NCBI GenBank assembly: GCA_002297865.1
Contig: DBKX01000372.1
Span: forward strand, 1-14,214
Source: Lachnoclostridium sp. UBA739
GTDB lineage: Bacteria; Bacillota_A; Clostridia; Lachnospirales; Lachnospiraceae
Length of the DNA: 14,214 nt
Direction of reading: 5' to 3'
Shown: piece after piece, positions 6,966 to 14,214 of the stretch
How the letters are laid out: each line of letters starts with the position of its first letter
Numbering within the stretch: position 1 is the stretch's first letter
The notes under the pieces: generated by a model
The model's database searches: none
Told to the model about the DNA's origin: nothing
What the model saw: the letters and a program-made list of their open reading frames with translations, nothing else
Program-made: the position numbers and the translations under genes

Positions 6966-7877
6966 CTATTTATATAATTCAAGTAATTTCTCTTCTGAAA
7001 TAAATCCACATGCTGCACCTTTTTCGCCTATTTTATATGAAGCAAAATAAACTGCCCTTTGTAACGCTTCTTTGGCTGTTACTCCCTTACTATAAAAATG
7101 GATAAACGCAGAAAATAATGCATCGCCTGCACCAATCGTACTCACAATATCTCTTGTATGTACCGCCTTAACCATAGTAATGGACTTATCTTCTTTCTGA
7201 TAAAGCAACGCTCCCTCACTTCCCATACCAACTACTATAATTTCATTGTCGTATGCTGAAGCAACTTCTTTCACAAATTGTTCTTCTCTTCCAAGTATCG
7301 CTTCATTACTCATAAAAAGAATATCTGAACTCTCCATAAACTGTTTATTGAAATCATCATGAATATCACATACTACATGTACATCCGTTGCGATTTTCTT
7401 TGCTGCTTTTTTAGCAGAATCAAATAAGCTTCTTGCAAAATTGATATTACAAATTACTGCAATTTCTGCGCCCTCAAATGGATTCTGTTCATCCGAAACT
7501 TCGTATGACATATCTTGTATATCCTTTAAGTCTAAATAGATCTTTCTTTTCCCTTCTGAATCATACAATACGATTGATTGAGGAATTTCCTTTAGAGATT
7601 CCTTTATGCCATCTTTTTTTATTCCACTTTTCTCAAGCTCTGCATAGATACATTCCTTATACATATCTTTAACAATTAAAGATAATAATGAAACATCACT
7701 TCCAAGACACTTTAATGCCTTTGCAACATTAAAACCAACCCCCGAAACTGTACTTTCTGTACCAAAAAAGGTATAGTCAATCGGATTGTACTCAATTGGG
7801 AATTTTCCAATTGCTTGTGTTGTTTCAATGTTAATTAATCCCGCAACTACTATTTTCTTATTTTCCATTTTCTTCAT
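6966..7877 (-). CDS. PfkB-family carbohydrate kinase
   Basis: A ribokinase-like sugar kinase, 303 aa, normal length, expected to phosphorylate a sugar or related compound with ATP in the cytoplasm. The first signature region is SGVGFNVAKAL (45-55). The second is STIGAGDALFSAF (246-258), with the GAGD anion hole and likely catalytic base D252; the residue usually found as Asp at the head of this motif is Ser. The N-terminus, GLINIETTQAI followed by FPIEY, resembles a clostridial PfkB subgroup I know only loosely, so the substrate is left open. The ATG at 7877 overlaps the end of the GH13-like gene by 20 nt. A second ATG at 7868 is also possible, because the AGGAAGG site is very close to the first and somewhat far from the second. 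Confidence 0.87.
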   Translation of the reverse strand: MKKMENKKIVVAGLINIETTQAIGKFPIEYNPIDYTFFGTESTVSGVGFNVAKALKCLGSDVSLLSLIVKDMYKECIYAELEKSGIKKDGIKESLKEIPQSIVLYDSEGKRKIYLDLKDIQDMSYEVSDEQNPFEGAEIAVICNINFARSLFDSAKKAAKKIATDVHVVCDIHDDFNKQFMESSDILFMSNEAILGREEQFVKEVASAYDNEIIVVGMGSEGALLYQKEDKSITMVKAVHTRDIVSTIGAGDALFSAFIHFYSKGVTAKEALQRAVYFASYKIGEKGAACGFISEEKLLELYK

Positions 7878-9975
7878 ATCCTTCCTGTTCTGTTAATCTT
7901 ATTAATAAAAAGCCACTTTCTTTTAGTTCAATCTTCATATTCTGTCCACTTTCTCCACCATCAATCTGTATGAAATCTTCTTTTAAGCACCGATTGGTGA
8001 AATCCAACTGTTTAGCAGTTGTAGAGACAAAACACTCCATTTTCCTTCCGCCTAGATTTCTAAGTACAAAACTCTTCTCACTTTCTAGGCAGTCATTACA
8101 GTTTTTCCCATTCACTATAGGAATTGGAACAATCCCAATGAAAAATGCATTCCTATGTAAATACTCAAGGGTAAATACAATATTTTTTAAGCCAATTTCA
8201 TAAGATATAATTCTACAATCTTTTAATTCATCTTTTAACGCATCATAAAGATCTTCTATCTGATGATACCCATTAAATACAACCAAATCTTCTGTCCAGG
8301 CAAGGCTTTCTGGACGATTATTGGCTCTGTGAATACCTGATGCCAGTACCTGATTGCCAATAACCTCATACTTTGGTCTCCGATAAGGGCCAACATTACC
8401 AAATCTGCTAACGAAAAATCTTGCAAGCATTCCAACTCTTCCTTCTCGAAGTGCAAGTTCTTTGCCAAAGAATAATGGATGTGCCATATCATGTGTATCA
8501 ATTGCCCAATTTGGTCTGCATTGGTTATTGCCTATTTTCTCTGAATCCATTAAATAATCAAATATATCTCTTTCATTTTCGATATTGAACTGCCGCCCTA
8601 CTTCTTCACCTGTAATGATATTAAATCCGGCTTTGCCAAACTTCACCCCATCTTTACCAAGATGATCTGCTTGGAATCCTAAGCCTGGCCATTTCTGTCT
8701 TAACGAGTCAATCATGTTCTTTAATTCATCGGGTGTTAGTGTTTCACTGACCGGAAGCTGACCATCTTTGGTTTCTTGCACATTAAATATATGGTCTACA
8801 TAATCTAACCTTACAAAATCGAATTGATACTGCTCAACGATTTCGCTTATGTAAGAAATGAGAAATTGTCGCGTATCTTCATTAAAGATTACTTTCTCGG
8901 CGTTCTTGTGCTGCCCTATAACATCTGGCATTCGATTCGCACGCATTCCTTTATGCAGATAAAAACACGAATGAAGCCATATTGCATGCTGTCCCTGATC
9001 CTGTCCTTTACTGTCACGATAATCCCATATAGGCATATCTACTCCATAGGAATATTTTTTATAAGAAGGCACTCCAACCCCATTCCAAGTTTGAGGCGGA
9101 ACTGAATAATATCCTTGTTCCTTTAGTTTCTGATTTCCTACTTGAACTATACGTTCTGCCTCTTGACTATATTCACTCACATCAAATTTTTCGATTTTGT
9201 ATTCCACTTTCAGTTCATTTGCAATACTTAAGATATTTTTTTGACAAATCTTCTGAAAAGAATCTTTGTATTGTTCATCAATACTCATATCCTCATATAA
9301 GCCCGTCCTATCCTCATTAAGTCTTACCCACCGATAGCACTCTGGATGGTCTAATCTTAATGGCGACTTCCAGCTTGTATGTGGCGTCATATCAAAACCA
9401 ACAGCCATATCAAGCAGATGACAACAGTCTATATAAAATTTCATTTGTTCTATTGCATTAACACCTGCATCGAATAGTTCTTTATGCACAATTTCTTCGT
9501 TTATCTGATAAAAAGAATTTTGGCAATAAATAATTCCATAATCACATGCAAAAAAAGGAGCAATATGTATACCACTAACTCTAAGACCTGGCAATAACTT
9601 AACTGCATCTATCATATTTCCTGTATCAGCAGTATCAATAGCCGTTGCACGTATATTCATAAAACAGTAATCTCTTTCAAACATCCATGACGCATTCTGC
9701 TTTTCTTTGATAATTTGACTTGGTCGTTCTCCTAAGCCATATTGTTCTTGATACAATCTGGCATAAAAAAGCACAGAGGTGCAATTTGAAAGTAACAGAA
9801 GTTCTTTTAAGGTTTTACTCTTAATGTAGTGATTCCGCTTGTATTCTTCAAACAGCAGTTTGGATTCTTTCAGCGATTTCACATAATTATCTTCATATCT
9901 ATGCTTCGTATATTGCAAAATCTTTTTCCAATGCAACGGAAATATGCATTGGTTGTCCGCTCTATCTTCGAACAT
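7858..9975 (-). CDS. Divergent GH13-like (alpha-amylase family) protein with altered acid/base position
   Basis: A 705-aa cytoplasmic protein with no signal peptide. A helical N-terminal part (about 1-100) is followed by a TIM-barrel with the GH13/GH77 landmarks. These are SGIHIAPFFACDYG (134-147), region I GFDMTPHTS (193-201), region II FDFVRLDYVDH (385-395) with candidate nucleophile D391, and region IV DTHD (493-496) with D496. Region III at the end of the fifth strand reads GFQADHLG (433-440). Aligned to MalQ IAEDLG, Asp437 stands where the catalytic Glu is expected. A C-terminal beta-rich part (about 560-700) is consistent with domain C. It could be an alpha-glucan transferase, a phosphorylase-like enzyme, or a catalytically changed relative. 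The ATG at 9975 has AGGAAGGAG 5 nt upstream and lies 13 nt after the exporter ATPase gene. Confidence 0.75.
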   Translation of the reverse strand: MFEDRADNQCIFPLHWKKILQYTKHRYEDNYVKSLKESKLLFEEYKRNHYIKSKTLKELLLLSNCTSVLFYARLYQEQYGLGERPSQIIKEKQNASWMFERDYCFMNIRATAIDTADTGNMIDAVKLLPGLRVSGIHIAPFFACDYGIIYCQNSFYQINEEIVHKELFDAGVNAIEQMKFYIDCCHLLDMAVGFDMTPHTSWKSPLRLDHPECYRWVRLNEDRTGLYEDMSIDEQYKDSFQKICQKNILSIANELKVEYKIEKFDVSEYSQEAERIVQVGNQKLKEQGYYSVPPQTWNGVGVPSYKKYSYGVDMPIWDYRDSKGQDQGQHAIWLHSCFYLHKGMRANRMPDVIGQHKNAEKVIFNEDTRQFLISYISEIVEQYQFDFVRLDYVDHIFNVQETKDGQLPVSETLTPDELKNMIDSLRQKWPGLGFQADHLGKDGVKFGKAGFNIITGEEVGRQFNIENERDIFDYLMDSEKIGNNQCRPNWAIDTHDMAHPLFFGKELALREGRVGMLARFFVSRFGNVGPYRRPKYEVIGNQVLASGIHRANNRPESLAWTEDLVVFNGYHQIEDLYDALKDELKDCRIISYEIGLKNIVFTLEYLHRNAFFIGIVPIPIVNGKNCNDCLESEKSFVLRNLGGRKMECFVSTTAKQLDFTNRCLKEDFIQIDGGESGQNMKIELKESGFLLIRLTEQEGYEENGK

Positions 9976-9988
9976 TGTATCTCCTTCC

Positions 9989-10981
9989 TTATTCCTTTAT
10001 ATAAATCCCCTTAATAATTTCTTCTAGTTTTGGTGCTTCAATTGTGAAATCTTTTACTTCATAATTACTTACTATGTATTGCATCAAATCAGAAAGATTG
10101 ACATGATCTGTGCTTACTTTTACTTCGAATGCACCATTTTCACTTACTGAAGTGGCGATGTTTACTGGTGTATATCCTGAAAAGTCTGTAAAATCCACTT
10201 TTTCTTGTCCATTCAACTCCAAACTAATTGTTTTCGTCTTAGCATATTTATGTTTTAGTTCATCAAGTGCCCCATCAAAAATCTTTTTTCCTTTATCAAT
10301 AACAATAATTTTGCTGCATATCTCTTCAATATCGTCCAAATCATGAGTTGTAAGCATAACGGTTGTATTTGTCTTCTGGTTAATTTCCTTAATTGCCTTA
10401 CGAATTCTTTCTTTGACAATAATGTCAAGTCCAATTGTTGGTTCATCTAAGAATAGAACTGCTGGATTGTGTAACATAGATGCTGCTAAGTCTGCTCTCA
10501 TTTTTTGTCCCAAACTTAAGTTTCTAACTGGTGTCAGATAAAATTCATTAATATCTAATACTTCCATTAGAAAACCAAGACGTTCGTTAAACTCATTCTG
10601 AGGCACTTCGTATATTTTTCGAAGCACAGAAAAAGATTCTGAAACAGGCAAATCCCACCACAATTGTGATCGGTTTCCAAAAACGACGCCGATATTTTTG
10701 GTGTAGGCTTTTCGTTGTTCATAAGGAACCATTCCATTTACAACGCAGGAACCAGATGTTGGAGTCATCAATCCTGAAAGCATTTTGATTGTCGTTGATT
10801 TTCCGGCACCATTCAACCCAATGTAACCTGCCATTTCTCCTTTATCGATGTGAAAGCTCAAACTATCAACGGCTCTTTTTATATCATATTCTCTTGAAAA
10901 AAAAGATTTAACTGCACCACCAAGGCCTTCGTATTTTTTATTAATTCTAAACTCTTTCGTTAAATCTGTTACTGAAATCAT
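9989..10981 (-). CDS. ABC-2 type exporter ATP-binding protein (COG4586-like)
   Basis: Nucleotide-binding subunit of an ABC-2 exporter, 330 aa. Motifs are Walker A GLNGAGKST (55-63), the subgroup-specific Q-loop block GNRSQLWWDLP (102-112), signature LSLGQ (155-159), Walker B VLFLDEP (175-181) and the H-loop TTHDLDDIEE (211-220). A roughly 90-residue C-terminal regulatory domain follows. An insertion early in the domain (EGLGGAVKSFFSREY) is usual for this subgroup. The start at 10981 is preferred to a longer frame reaching 11032, because GGAGA lies 6 nt upstream and the longer frame overlaps the permease. Together with the two membrane genes upstream it forms a complete exporter, whose substrate is not indicated. 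Some relatives export cationic or hydrophobic compounds. Confidence 0.9.
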   Translation of the reverse strand: MISVTDLTKEFRINKKYEGLGGAVKSFFSREYDIKRAVDSLSFHIDKGEMAGYIGLNGAGKSTTIKMLSGLMTPTSGSCVVNGMVPYEQRKAYTKNIGVVFGNRSQLWWDLPVSESFSVLRKIYEVPQNEFNERLGFLMEVLDINEFYLTPVRNLSLGQKMRADLAASMLHNPAVLFLDEPTIGLDIIVKERIRKAIKEINQKTNTTVMLTTHDLDDIEEICSKIIVIDKGKKIFDGALDELKHKYAKTKTISLELNGQEKVDFTDFSGYTPVNIATSVSENGAFEVKVSTDHVNLSDLMQYIVSNYEVKDFTIEAPKLEEIIKGIYIKE

Positions 10982-11012
10982 GTCGAATCTCCTTCCTATT
11001 GACATTCCTTTA

Positions 11013-11840
11013 TCATGTACCTGTTGGCTCAAAATGTTTCAATCCTGTATACCATACTTTTATGGATACAAATCCAACTATTGCAGCCATTAAGACCGAA
11101 TAGATTACTACAAAGTGATTTGGGATTGATGCAATTCCAAAAAGTTTTTGTACATTAGAAATTTTATTTAGACAGTAAACGGTTGGAAAATATGCTGCAA
11201 TCGGAAATGGGAAAACGTATAGAAGAATACTCTTTACCACCCTATTTTTATAAAGCTCCACTGGATATTTTGCCGCATTGCTAATCTCAACTCCTGCTGT
11301 CATGAATTCACCACAACACACTGTCCAAAAGGCAGGTGCAGAAAATATTAATTTCACACTAAAGAATACAACTAAACCACAAAGTACAATCACACAAAGC
11401 ATCAAAACATCGACTAATGATAATGTAATACCCAAAAAATGAATAGAAAATACAATGATAAGGAATCCAATAATTACTTCGCTTAGTCCATTTATTTCGA
11501 TTCGTTCCATGATTATATAAAATATAGGATTAATCGGTCGAAGCAATATCATTGAAAAACGTCCATCCTTTATTTTATTCCATGCAAAACTCCATATATT
11601 ATCATTATAAAAATGGTCGATTCCCTTCACGAATACATAAAAACCATACATTAAAAATATCTCATATATATTGAATCCTACTAAAGAATCCAGCTGTGTA
11701 AATACCAGTATTGTCAATAAAAAGGTATTAATCTGTCCGATAAAAACTGACAAAAGACCAATTAGGAAATCTGATTTGTATTCCGTTATTGTCTTTAGCT
11801 GAAGAGTAAGAAACTGCCAATATAATTTCAAATACTTCAT
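11013..11840 (-). CDS. ABC-2 type transporter permease (DUF990-like / COG3694-like)
   Basis: Membrane subunit of the exporter, 275 aa, about six hydrophobic segments. The cytoplasmic block KIKDGRFSMILLRPINP and the C-terminal GLKHFEPTGT are characteristic of the ABC2_membrane_6 (formerly DUF990) group. It pairs with the neighbouring permease to form a heterodimeric channel driven by the ATPase encoded just downstream. Translation most likely starts at the ATG at 11838-11840, since AGGGGG lies 6 nt upstream. A TTG two codons earlier would touch that site. The gene starts 2 nt after the stop of the other permease, so the two are likely translationally coupled. The family call is firm; the substrate is unknown. 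Confidence 0.87.
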   Translation of the reverse strand: MKYLKLYWQFLTLQLKTITEYKSDFLIGLLSVFIGQINTFLLTILVFTQLDSLVGFNIYEIFLMYGFYVFVKGIDHFYNDNIWSFAWNKIKDGRFSMILLRPINPIFYIIMERIEINGLSEVIIGFLIIVFSIHFLGITLSLVDVLMLCVIVLCGLVVFFSVKLIFSAPAFWTVCCGEFMTAGVEISNAAKYPVELYKNRVVKSILLYVFPFPIAAYFPTVYCLNKISNVQKLFGIASIPNHFVVIYSVLMAAIVGFVSIKVWYTGLKHFEPTGT

Positions 11841-11842
11841 AC

Positions 11843-12724
11843 TCAACCCCCTAAGATTGTTATTTTTTTCTGTGCTCTATTCCACATAATGCAAATAATA
11901 CCGTTCAAAACCACTAACCAGAATACTTGAAGCAATAAATGTATGGCAATATCTTGTGGTTTGTTTATCATTCCTGAGAGCAGTGACATTGGTGTATAAT
12001 ACATACTTTGAAACGGAAGACAATATGCAACAATCCCTAAAACATGAAAAAAGCTCACGAACGCATGTGACTGAATAAATGCAAGTTTCCCTGTAAAATC
12101 CATAAGGCCTTTTCCAAGTTCAATATAAAAGTTAATCGCAACAAGCTGTCCAGAAAAAAGTCCCATTATAGTATTGGTAAAAAACTGTACTCCCCAATAA
12201 TTTGTGGTCCAAAATGTTACCAGACCGATTATGTAGGAAAAAGAAAATACAAGAAAGAACGCTAACACTGTTGAAACTAGAAATGCTATAAACTGTGTGC
12301 CTGAAATCGTTCCCACATGATTTGTTAATAAAAAAGCAACAATCAAAAGTGGAATCAAACCAATTGCTTCTCCTGCTTTTGATCCTATATGGCGAAACAA
12401 AACCATAATCTTATAGTTAATAGGTTTCGTCAAATTCATAGATATATTGCCAGACTTGATATCTTCTGCAATATTCATATTCTCCATACAAGAGGTTATA
12501 TTATAAAATACGACTCCAAAACTTATGTAAATCAGGTAGTTGCCCTTTGCAACTCCCATAAATGGTCCGTTGACTTCTTCGTAAATTGATTTCCAAAGAT
12601 AATACTGTACCAACATATTAAATAAAGTTGATAAAGACCACATTAATGCCTTAAACCGATATGCATATTTTTCTTTTAATGCATTCGATGTAAAAGCACT
12701 ATACTTGTAAAATATATTTGTCAT
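11843..12724 (-). CDS. ABC-2 type transporter permease (COG4587-like)
   Basis: First membrane subunit of the exporter, 293 aa, six or so hydrophobic stretches (roughly 24-45, 63-80, 120-135, 143-170, 220-240 and 260-280). The conserved cytoplasmic block EDIKSGNISMNLTKPINY at 87-104 is the family hallmark and corresponds to the KDGRFSMILLRPINP block in its partner. The ATG at 12724 follows GGAGGAA by 4 nt. It lies 21 nt after the malQ stop, with no terminator between, so exporter and glucanotransferase are probably co-transcribed. The order permease, permease, ATPase is the common arrangement for this exporter trio. Confidence 0.87.
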   Translation of the reverse strand: MTNIFYKYSAFTSNALKEKYAYRFKALMWSLSTLFNMLVQYYLWKSIYEEVNGPFMGVAKGNYLIYISFGVVFYNITSCMENMNIAEDIKSGNISMNLTKPINYKIMVLFRHIGSKAGEAIGLIPLLIVAFLLTNHVGTISGTQFIAFLVSTVLAFFLVFSFSYIIGLVTFWTTNYWGVQFFTNTIMGLFSGQLVAINFYIELGKGLMDFTGKLAFIQSHAFVSFFHVLGIVAYCLPFQSMYYTPMSLLSGMINKPQDIAIHLLLQVFWLVVLNGIICIMWNRAQKKITILGG

Positions 12725-12745
12725 TTTCTTCCTCCAAATATTTTT

Positions 12746-14214
12746 TTATTTTCTTAAACGTGCATACCTTTTGGTCACTTCATATAGTCTTGACTTTAAC
12801 GGTTCTAACTTCTCGAAACTGTCTAATCTCCAAGTCCAGTTATCCATAAGCAGTGGTGGCACATTCATCCTAGACCAGCTTCCATACCCTAACAAATCCT
12901 GCAATTGTATCATTGCAATTTTTGCTACTGAACTATAACATCCACGAATCATCCCCCAGTTATAACCTTCCTCTTCGGTCAAGTTTAAATAACGAATAGC
13001 CTCCTGTATATCTTTCGTATACGCACTTTCAAACCATCCATTAATAGGTTCTGTATCATGAACTGTAGTATAAGCAATTGAATTATAATTGAAAGTATGA
13101 GGCCGATAATCCATCTTCTCCCTGCTATCAAATCCTAGGAGAAGTACCTTCATACCTAAACAGCCTGTTTTATCACGCAACTCCATTACATCTTGGTCGA
13201 CAGCTCCCAAATCTTCTGCTATTAACCTTAGCCCACTCTCTTTCTGGAATAAACGCTTAAAGAAGTCTATTCCTGGACCTGACACCCAAGTTCCTTGTGA
13301 TACTGTTTTTGTGTCCGCAGGTATATGCCACGTCCTTGTGAACCCTATAAAATGATCCAGCCTAACTACATCATACATTCTTTTACTGTAAATAATTCTC
13401 TGATGCCACCAGTCATAATCATGCTGTTTGTGAGCTTCCCAATTATATACTGGATACCCCCAGTATTGTCCATCCAAATTGAAACTATCAGGTGGACATC
13501 CTGCTACCTTGATGGCATTTAGGTGCTCATCCATTAGGAAAAGCTCTGGGTTCGCCCATACATCTACACTGTTCATGGACACGTAGAAAGGAATATCACC
13601 GATGAACTGGACTTTTTTTGAGTTTGCATAATTCCTTAATTCCATCCATTGTTTCATAAATATATACTGCACAAAATACCAGAACTCAATCTCATCTTTT
13701 AAAAGAACACGATATTTGTCTAGAATCTTAGGCTTTTTTTGCCTTAATGATATGTCCCATTGTTGCCAATTGTCAGTCTTAAAATGATAATTCAGTGCAT
13801 TATAAAGTGCGTAATCCTTAAGCCACAAATTATCTGCTTTATAACTCGCTACCTCCTCTTGAATTTTCACATCAATCTTACGAAATGCTTTTCTAAGAGC
13901 AGTCTCCTTTACTTCGAATAACTCCTTATAATTGATTTTTTCCTGACTTCCACATGCTGCTAATTTATCTAGCTCATCACATTCTATCAGACCTTGTGTA
14001 TGTAACCTTTCCATATCAATTAAATACATGTTTCCAGCAAATGAAGATATTACTTCATAAGGCGAGCCGTTGTATGTATGACCAAGCGGAAGCACTTGCC
14101 AATATGTTTGTCCTGACTCCGAAAGGAAATCAATAAAGCGGTATGCTTCATTTCCCATTGTTCCAATGCCTTGATTCCCTGGTAGCGAAAAAATAGGTAG
14201 TATAATCCCTGCAC
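12746..14214 (-). CDS. malQ: 4-alpha-glucanotransferase (amylomaltase, GH77), 5' end cut by window edge
   Basis: Transfers alpha-1,4-glucan segments between maltooligosaccharides in the cytoplasm, releasing glucose. The visible 488 residues start at AGIILPIFSLPGNQGIG, which matches the GILLPISSLPS N-terminus of MalQ. Only about 5-10 residues and the start codon are therefore missing. Family blocks include LPLGHTYNGSPY, GDIPFYVSMNSVDVWANPELF, the nucleophile Asp in VVRLDHFIGF, the acid/base Glu in LIAEDLG and the third Asp in TVHDTE. The last block usually reads HDNDT, so TE replaces ND after a conserved HD. The C-terminal NWTWRL is typical. It is the first visible gene of the operon; the promoter must lie outside the window. 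Confidence 0.93.
   Translation of the reverse strand, partial: AGIILPIFSLPGNQGIGTMGNEAYRFIDFLSESGQTYWQVLPLGHTYNGSPYEVISSFAGNMYLIDMERLHTQGLIECDELDKLAACGSQEKINYKELFEVKETALRKAFRKIDVKIQEEVASYKADNLWLKDYALYNALNYHFKTDNWQQWDISLRQKKPKILDKYRVLLKDEIEFWYFVQYIFMKQWMELRNYANSKKVQFIGDIPFYVSMNSVDVWANPELFLMDEHLNAIKVAGCPPDSFNLDGQYWGYPVYNWEAHKQHDYDWWHQRIIYSKRMYDVVRLDHFIGFTRTWHIPADTKTVSQGTWVSGPGIDFFKRLFQKESGLRLIAEDLGAVDQDVMELRDKTGCLGMKVLLLGFDSREKMDYRPHTFNYNSIAYTTVHDTEPINGWFESAYTKDIQEAIRYLNLTEEEGYNWGMIRGCYSSVAKIAMIQLQDLLGYGSWSRMNVPPLLMDNWTWRLDSFEKLEPLKSRLYEVTKRYARLRK

Noticed and set aside
6944..7018. Longer start for the solute-binding-protein homologue
   Set aside because: It overlaps the kinase gene, has no ribosome site and adds charged residues instead of a signal peptide. 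The TTG at 6943 has a good AAAGGGTGA site.
8256..8501. 81-codon minus-strand frame inside the GH13-like gene
   Set aside because: It lies out of frame within a well-supported coding region and has no family features.
1..14214. CRISPR arrays, tRNA/rRNA genes, insertion sequences and phage genes
   Set aside because: No regularly spaced direct repeats, tRNA cloverleaf, rRNA segments, transposase or integrase sequences were seen on either strand.

Overview
The window is AT-rich and tightly packed, and every gene reads on the minus strand. Strong GGAGG-type ribosome sites, occasional TTG/GTG starts and a candidate CodY box point to a low-GC Firmicute. Protein style and gene content look most like an anaerobic clostridium of the Lachnospiraceae type; the genus is inference, because no rRNA or marker gene is present.

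Reading in the direction of transcription (high to low coordinates), the first block (14214 to 3821) looks like one long operon of at least nine genes. Its order is malQ (4-alpha-glucanotransferase, 5' end outside the window), two ABC-2 type membrane subunits with their ATPase, a 705-residue divergent GH13-like protein, a PfkB-family sugar kinase, a sugar solute-binding-protein homologue without a signal peptide, an NAD-dependent epimerase/dehydratase-like SDR, and a radical SAM/SPASM-like protein. Intergenic gaps are 2 to 31 nt, with one short overlap, and a clear Rho-independent terminator lies just past the last gene. The mix is unusual: cytoplasmic alpha-glucan enzymes, a sugar kinase, two possible tailoring enzymes and an export-type ABC transporter share one transcript. 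A plausible but unproven reading is that the operon makes, modifies or exports a sugar-derived compound or glycan.

A roughly 630-nt non-coding stretch (3187-3820) follows. It contains the operon terminator, a 15-bp perfect inverted repeat, a GC-richer cluster of small hairpins, a near-consensus sigma-A promoter (TTGACA, 17 nt, TATCAT), a good match to a CodY box at the start of the transcript, and a leader with a terminator-like hairpin overlapping a possible 19-codon leader peptide.

The second block (3186 to 1) is an oligopeptide/dipeptide ABC importer operon, oppB-oppC-oppD-oppF, with oppF cut by the window edge. No substrate-binding protein gene (oppA) is visible. OppD carries Gln where the switch-region histidine is expected. 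Promoter, possible CodY site and possible attenuator together suggest control by nutrient status, but this is prediction from sequence only.
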